Shown: one piece after another, positions 61,801 through 64,000 of the stretch
Layout: the number at the start of each line of letters is the position of its first letter
Numbering within the stretch: the stretch's first letter is position 1
Assembly (NCBI RefSeq): GCF_001552135.1
Contig: NZ_BCQP01000050.1
Span: 1-64,000 of the forward strand
Direction of reading: 5' to 3'
Length of the DNA: 64,000 nt
Source of the DNA: Actinomadura chibensis NBRC 106107
GTDB taxonomy: Bacteria > Actinomycetota > Actinomycetes > Streptosporangiales > Streptosporangiaceae
Program-made: the position numbers and the translations under genes
Notes under the pieces: generated by a model
Told to the model about the DNA's origin: nothing
What the model saw: the letters and a program-made list of their open reading frames with translations, nothing else
Databases searched by the model: none

Positions 61801-64000
61801 CGATGGAGCCTGGCTCCTGGGCGCCCAAATCGCTGAGGACGCCTCGGAGTTCGTCGGTGATCGGGTCGACCTGCGCGGAATGCGAGGCCACGTCGACGTC
61901 GACCATCCGAGCCACGGCACCGGACGCGTTCCAGGCTTCGACCAGGGCACGTACCTGCCGGGCGTCACCGGAGACCACGGTGCTGTGGGGCGCGGTGACG
62001 ACCCCGATCGACACGCCGTCGGCGCCCGCCGCCTCGATCGCCTCCCGGGCCGCGTCGAGGTCGAGCATGACCGAGGCCATGGCGCCGTGCGCGATCCGGG
62101 CGAGCAGCGCGGCCCGCCGGCAGATGACCTTGGCCCCGTCTTCGGGGGCGAGGACGCCCGCGACCACCGAGGCCGCGACCTCGCCGAGGGATTGGCCGAT
62201 GACCGCGGCGGGCTCGAGGCCCCAGGACCGCCACACGGAGGCGAGCGCGACTTGGATGCCGAACAAGGTGGGTTGGATACGGTCGACGCCGGTGAGCCCG
62301 CCCGGCTCGAGGATCAGTTCGCGCAGGGAGAAGCCGGACTCGGCTCGGATCAGCGGTTCGAGCTCGTCGATCGCCGCGGCGAACACCGGCTCGTGCGCGA
62401 GGAGCCCCCGGCACATGCCGGCGTACTGCGACCCCTGTCCGGTGAACACGAACACCGGCCCTCGGTGATCCGGCGGCAGGACGGGGGTTCCCTCGGCCCA
62501 TCCCTCGCTCCCCTCCCCCGCGGCGTACGACCGGCACCGGCGGCCGAGTTCGGCGTGGTCCCGGGCGACGATCCCCAGCCGGTGATCGGCATGACCGCGG
62601 CGCAGAGCCAGGGTGTGCGCCACGTCCTGGAGCGGGACCTGGGCGCCTTCCCTCTCGGTCCAGCCGGCCAGCCGGGTCGCCGAAGCGGCGAGCGACGGCG
62701 CGGAATTGCCTGACAGGAGGAACAGCCTGGGGCCCGCGGCCGGCGTGCGCCGCTTCGCCGCTACACGTCGCGGACGTGCGGGAGTCGCCTCCAGTACCAA
62801 GTGCCCGTTGGTGCCGGCGACACCGTAGGAGCACACGGCGGCCAGCCGGGGCGCGTCCGGCACGGGCCACGCGGTCACGCTCGTCGGGACGAACAACCGC
62901 GACCGGTCGTCGCGGACGATCGCGGGGTTCCATTCGGCGAAGTTCTGATTGGGCGGGACGGCGCCCCGCCGTAGACACTCGATGGCCTTGATGACACCGG
63001 CGACGCCGGACACGGGCTCGGTGTGCCCGATGTTGGTCTTGACCGAGCCGAGCGCGCACCGTCCCCGTCCCCGGCCGTACACGGCGTTGATCGAGGCGTA
63101 CTCGATCGGGTCGCCGACCATGGTGCCCGGCCCGTGCGCCTCGACCAGCCCGACGTCGCCCGGGTCGACGCGCGCCCTGGCGACGGCGTCGCGGAACAAC
63201 GCCTGCTGCATCTCGCTCGACGGCGCGGTGAGCCGGGCCGCCTGACCGTCGTTGTTGACCGCGCTGCCGAGGATGACCGCGAGCACCCGGTCCCCGTCCC
63301 GCCGCGCGTCCACCAGCCGCTTGAGCAGCAGCACCCCCGCGCCCTCGCCCCGCACGTACCCGTCGGCACGGGCGTCGAAGGCGTGACAGGCGCCGCGCCC
63401 GGACAGCAGCAGCGGCGCCTCAAGATAGTGGGTCTGCGGCGCGAGCATCAGCATCACGCCGCCCGCGAGGGCGGCATCGCACTCATCCAGGGTCAGGGCG
63501 CCGCAGGCGGTGTCCACCGCCACCATGCCGGCGGAGCAGTGCGTGCCGATCACCATCACCGGGCCGCGCAGGTCCATCGAGAACGCGACTCGGCCCGCGG
63601 GCCCCGCATGGTAGTTCCCAAAGAGATAGGGGCTGTTGGGCGCGTCCTCCACCGGCCGTTCCTCGCGGAAGAGATTGTCCACCGCGTAGGTGCCGACGTA
63701 GACCCCGGTACGGGTGCCGCGTAACCCGCCCACCGGAATCCCGGCGTGCTCCACCGCCTCCCAGGCGGTCTCCATCAGCACCCGCGCCTGCGGATCCACC
63801 CAGTCTTGCTCCGCGGGCGCCACGGACAGCGCTTCGGGCTCCCACGCCCACACGTCACCGTCGAGGAAGCAGCCCACGGCGGTCCGTTCTCGCAGCTCCG
63901 GGTCGTGTAGCAGTGCCAGCTTCCCGGCGTCCCACCGCTCCGCGGGCACCGGGCCCGCCGTCTGACGGCCATCGGCCGCCAACCGCCACAATCCGGCCGG
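58811..64000 (-). CDS. Type I polyketide synthase module, 5' end outside window
   Basis: The frame is open to the right edge, giving about 1729 residues of a KS-AT-DH-KR-ACP module. KS: Cys ~155 in the motif GTHCSAG (usually DTACSSS), VEAHGPGT and NIGHTEPVSG histidines. AT: GQGSQYAGM, active Ser in GQSLGE and VASH, closer to methylmalonyl-type YASH. DH: DHRVAGTPVLPG with the catalytic His, and HPALVDEMVQ. KR: SGGLGGLGLLA for NADPH, YSSIASLLGSPGQGAYAAAN with Ser/Tyr. ACP: GIDSLGAIQL with the phosphopantetheine Ser. No enoylreductase or thioesterase follows. Could be iterative or one unit of a larger assembly. Confidence 0.95.
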   Translation of the reverse strand, partial: PAGLWRLAADGRQTAGPVPAERWDAGKLALLHDPELRERTAVGCFLDGDVWAWEPEALSVAPAEQDWVDPQARVLMETAWEAVEHAGIPVGGLRGTRTGVYVGTYAVDNLFREERPVEDAPNSPYLFGNYHAGPAGRVAFSMDLRGPVMVIGTHCSAGMVAVDTACGALTLDECDAALAGGVMLMLAPQTHYLEAPLLLSGRGACHAFDARADGYVRGEGAGVLLLKRLVDARRDGDRVLAVILGSAVNNDGQAARLTAPSSEMQQALFRDAVARARVDPGDVGLVEAHGPGTMVGDPIEYASINAVYGRGRGRCALGSVKTNIGHTEPVSGVAGVIKAIECLRRGAVPPNQNFAEWNPAIVRDDRSRLFVPTSVTAWPVPDAPRLAAVCSYGVAGTNGHLVLEATPARPRRVAAKRRTPAAGPRLFLLSGNSAPSLAASATRLAGWTEREGAQVPLQDVAHTLALRRGHADHRLGIVARDHAELGRRCRSYAAGEGSEGWAEGTPVLPPDHRGPVFVFTGQGSQYAGMCRGLLAHEPVFAAAIDELEPLIRAESGFSLRELILEPGGLTGVDRIQPTLFGIQVALASVWRSWGLEPAAVIGQSLGEVAASVVAGVLAPEDGAKVICRRAALLARIAHGAMASVMLDLDAAREAIEAAGADGVSIGVVTAPHSTVVSGDARQVRALVEAWNASGAVARMVDVDVASHSAQVDPITDELRGVLSDLGAQEPGSIVFYSTVRDDPREPGPLDASYWVRNQRDTVHFQRAVEAALADGHRLFIECTPHPLATGPVQDTARAAGLDDVVAVGSLRRGVGDPETFLYHLATAHAAGCDGIDFGSRYGDGDLAELPGTAWNRTRHGGDHLPHVLVAPRLPAAGEHALLGGSVTDPEDPDRHLWQTPVSPRTLPWLGDHRVAGTPVLPGTGFAEMLLAAGAEVFGTRSVALGDLRIERPLVLDPEPRVTTLLVRAGDHALGQVLTRGEDGRVVHAHGTVRALDPVNQAPPCSGVLHSPDEEWSDSPLAALQQVLRGRHDVFHGPAFSALSRIQIGPDHDRAVARLSLADGARVSASRFLAHPALVDEMVQTVVAAWLDHCALSPGPVVVSDCGEIIVHGPTGRTKTAHVRLHEADDLGCRASGVLVDGDGAVLAEVRDLRLTNITPAEERYTARLYHLDWVPEEPAGAPVSTGQRWLVVHPRGCLWAERLAELLGVRTAGSATLVHPAAPLDSARLRAALDGGSAAPTTHVVIALDGEDVAPTPQAARSAVARTLAVLRELSARRKPPRLWVMWRGDDPLAAAGVRGLLRAAAFEHPDLLPSALEVAAATPLEAVLPDLLGDPPAITEIAWRHGVRTVARVKAGRAPDTVTGLPHPVREGAAYVVSGGLGGLGLLAVRRLAERGAGRVVVCGRREPAEPAAEELARLRAAFGTELPVVTGDVADPAIVHRLVDVATRGGLPLRGVLHAAGVVEDATLVNLDDELLGRVWRGKAEGAWALHQATRTTNLDFFVVYSSIASLLGSPGQGAYAAANAYLDALVAHRVTEGLPATGIQWGAWGQVGRGRHLAQRGFVTISPEDGADALERILKEGHHQIAYSALDVDAWTAPYPATRSSTLLASLCGEGPSPATTTFPARLRVLATQDKGERRRIVEGLIIGEIRDLLGGTARYVGPHTSMVMLGIDSLGAIQLQQRLQSALGIDIKPGVIWVKPTAASLADWILGQLDSGDVDPHTTGS

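Noticed and set aside
53421..64000. Direct repeat of the tRNA-His 3' end as an attachment site
   Set aside because: I looked for the terminal ~25 bases of the tRNA downstream and saw no copy in the window.

Overview
The window is very G+C-rich, has strong actinobacterial codon bias and many GTG starts, and reads as the chromosome of a filamentous actinomycete. DUF6221, SAM-IV and SAH riboswitches, PopR/clpP, HpnB-type glycosyltransferase, oligoribonuclease next to tRNA-His and a type I PKS all fit Streptosporangiales. I would guess Actinomadura or a close relative, but that is inference.

Layout. 1-4.4 kb: start of a truncated helix-turn-helix gene at the left edge, small unknown genes, a secreted protein, a SUFU-domain protein and a TDT-family transporter. 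4.3-8.0 kb: metH (minus strand), led by an S-adenosylhomocysteine riboswitch that appears to work by freeing the ribosome binding site. 8.1-9.9 kb: DUF6221 and an HpnB-like glycosyltransferase.

9.85-21.8 kb (possibly to 25.1 kb): a tightly packed plus-strand operon, DUF1257 - DUF2997 - radical SAM activase-like - AAA+ ATPase - three tandem ~800-residue paralogues (helical N-half, propeller-like C-half, shared C-terminal tail) - Hsp70-like - DUF1257. It runs with almost no gap into hsdM, hsdS (no hsdR) and a methyltransferase. This is the best candidate for an undescribed multi-protein system. 25.4-29.7 kb: an HATPase, an HTH protein, two more SAM methyltransferases and xthA.

29.9-41.7 kb: tandem-FKBP membrane protein, a bifunctional penicillin-binding protein, a lipoprotein, a SAM-IV riboswitch controlling a cysteine-desulfurase-like enzyme, a large protein with four SseB-like repeats plus a C-terminal domain and its translationally coupled partner, an exported Lys/Pro/Gly-rich membrane protein and an SpoU-family RNA methyltransferase. 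42.3-48.3 kb: an exported substrate-binding/VWA protein and two tandem single-chain proteins that fuse an ECF-type sigma factor, an anti-sigma-type zinc motif, one membrane helix and an extracytoplasmic domain.

48.3-53.5 kb: aminoglycoside-phosphotransferase-like enzyme, possible amidase-like protein, a MocR regulator divergent from a pyridoxamine-oxidase-family gene with a palindromic operator, orn and tRNA-His. After tRNA-His the character changes: gene remnants, a PopR-like regulator ending in an ssrA-like tail, a clpP pair in which one copy has lost its catalytic serine, more remnants (including a frameshifted SDR), then a polyketide cluster (membrane protein, FAD epoxidase-like enzyme, KS-AT-DH-KR-ACP synthase) that runs off the right edge.
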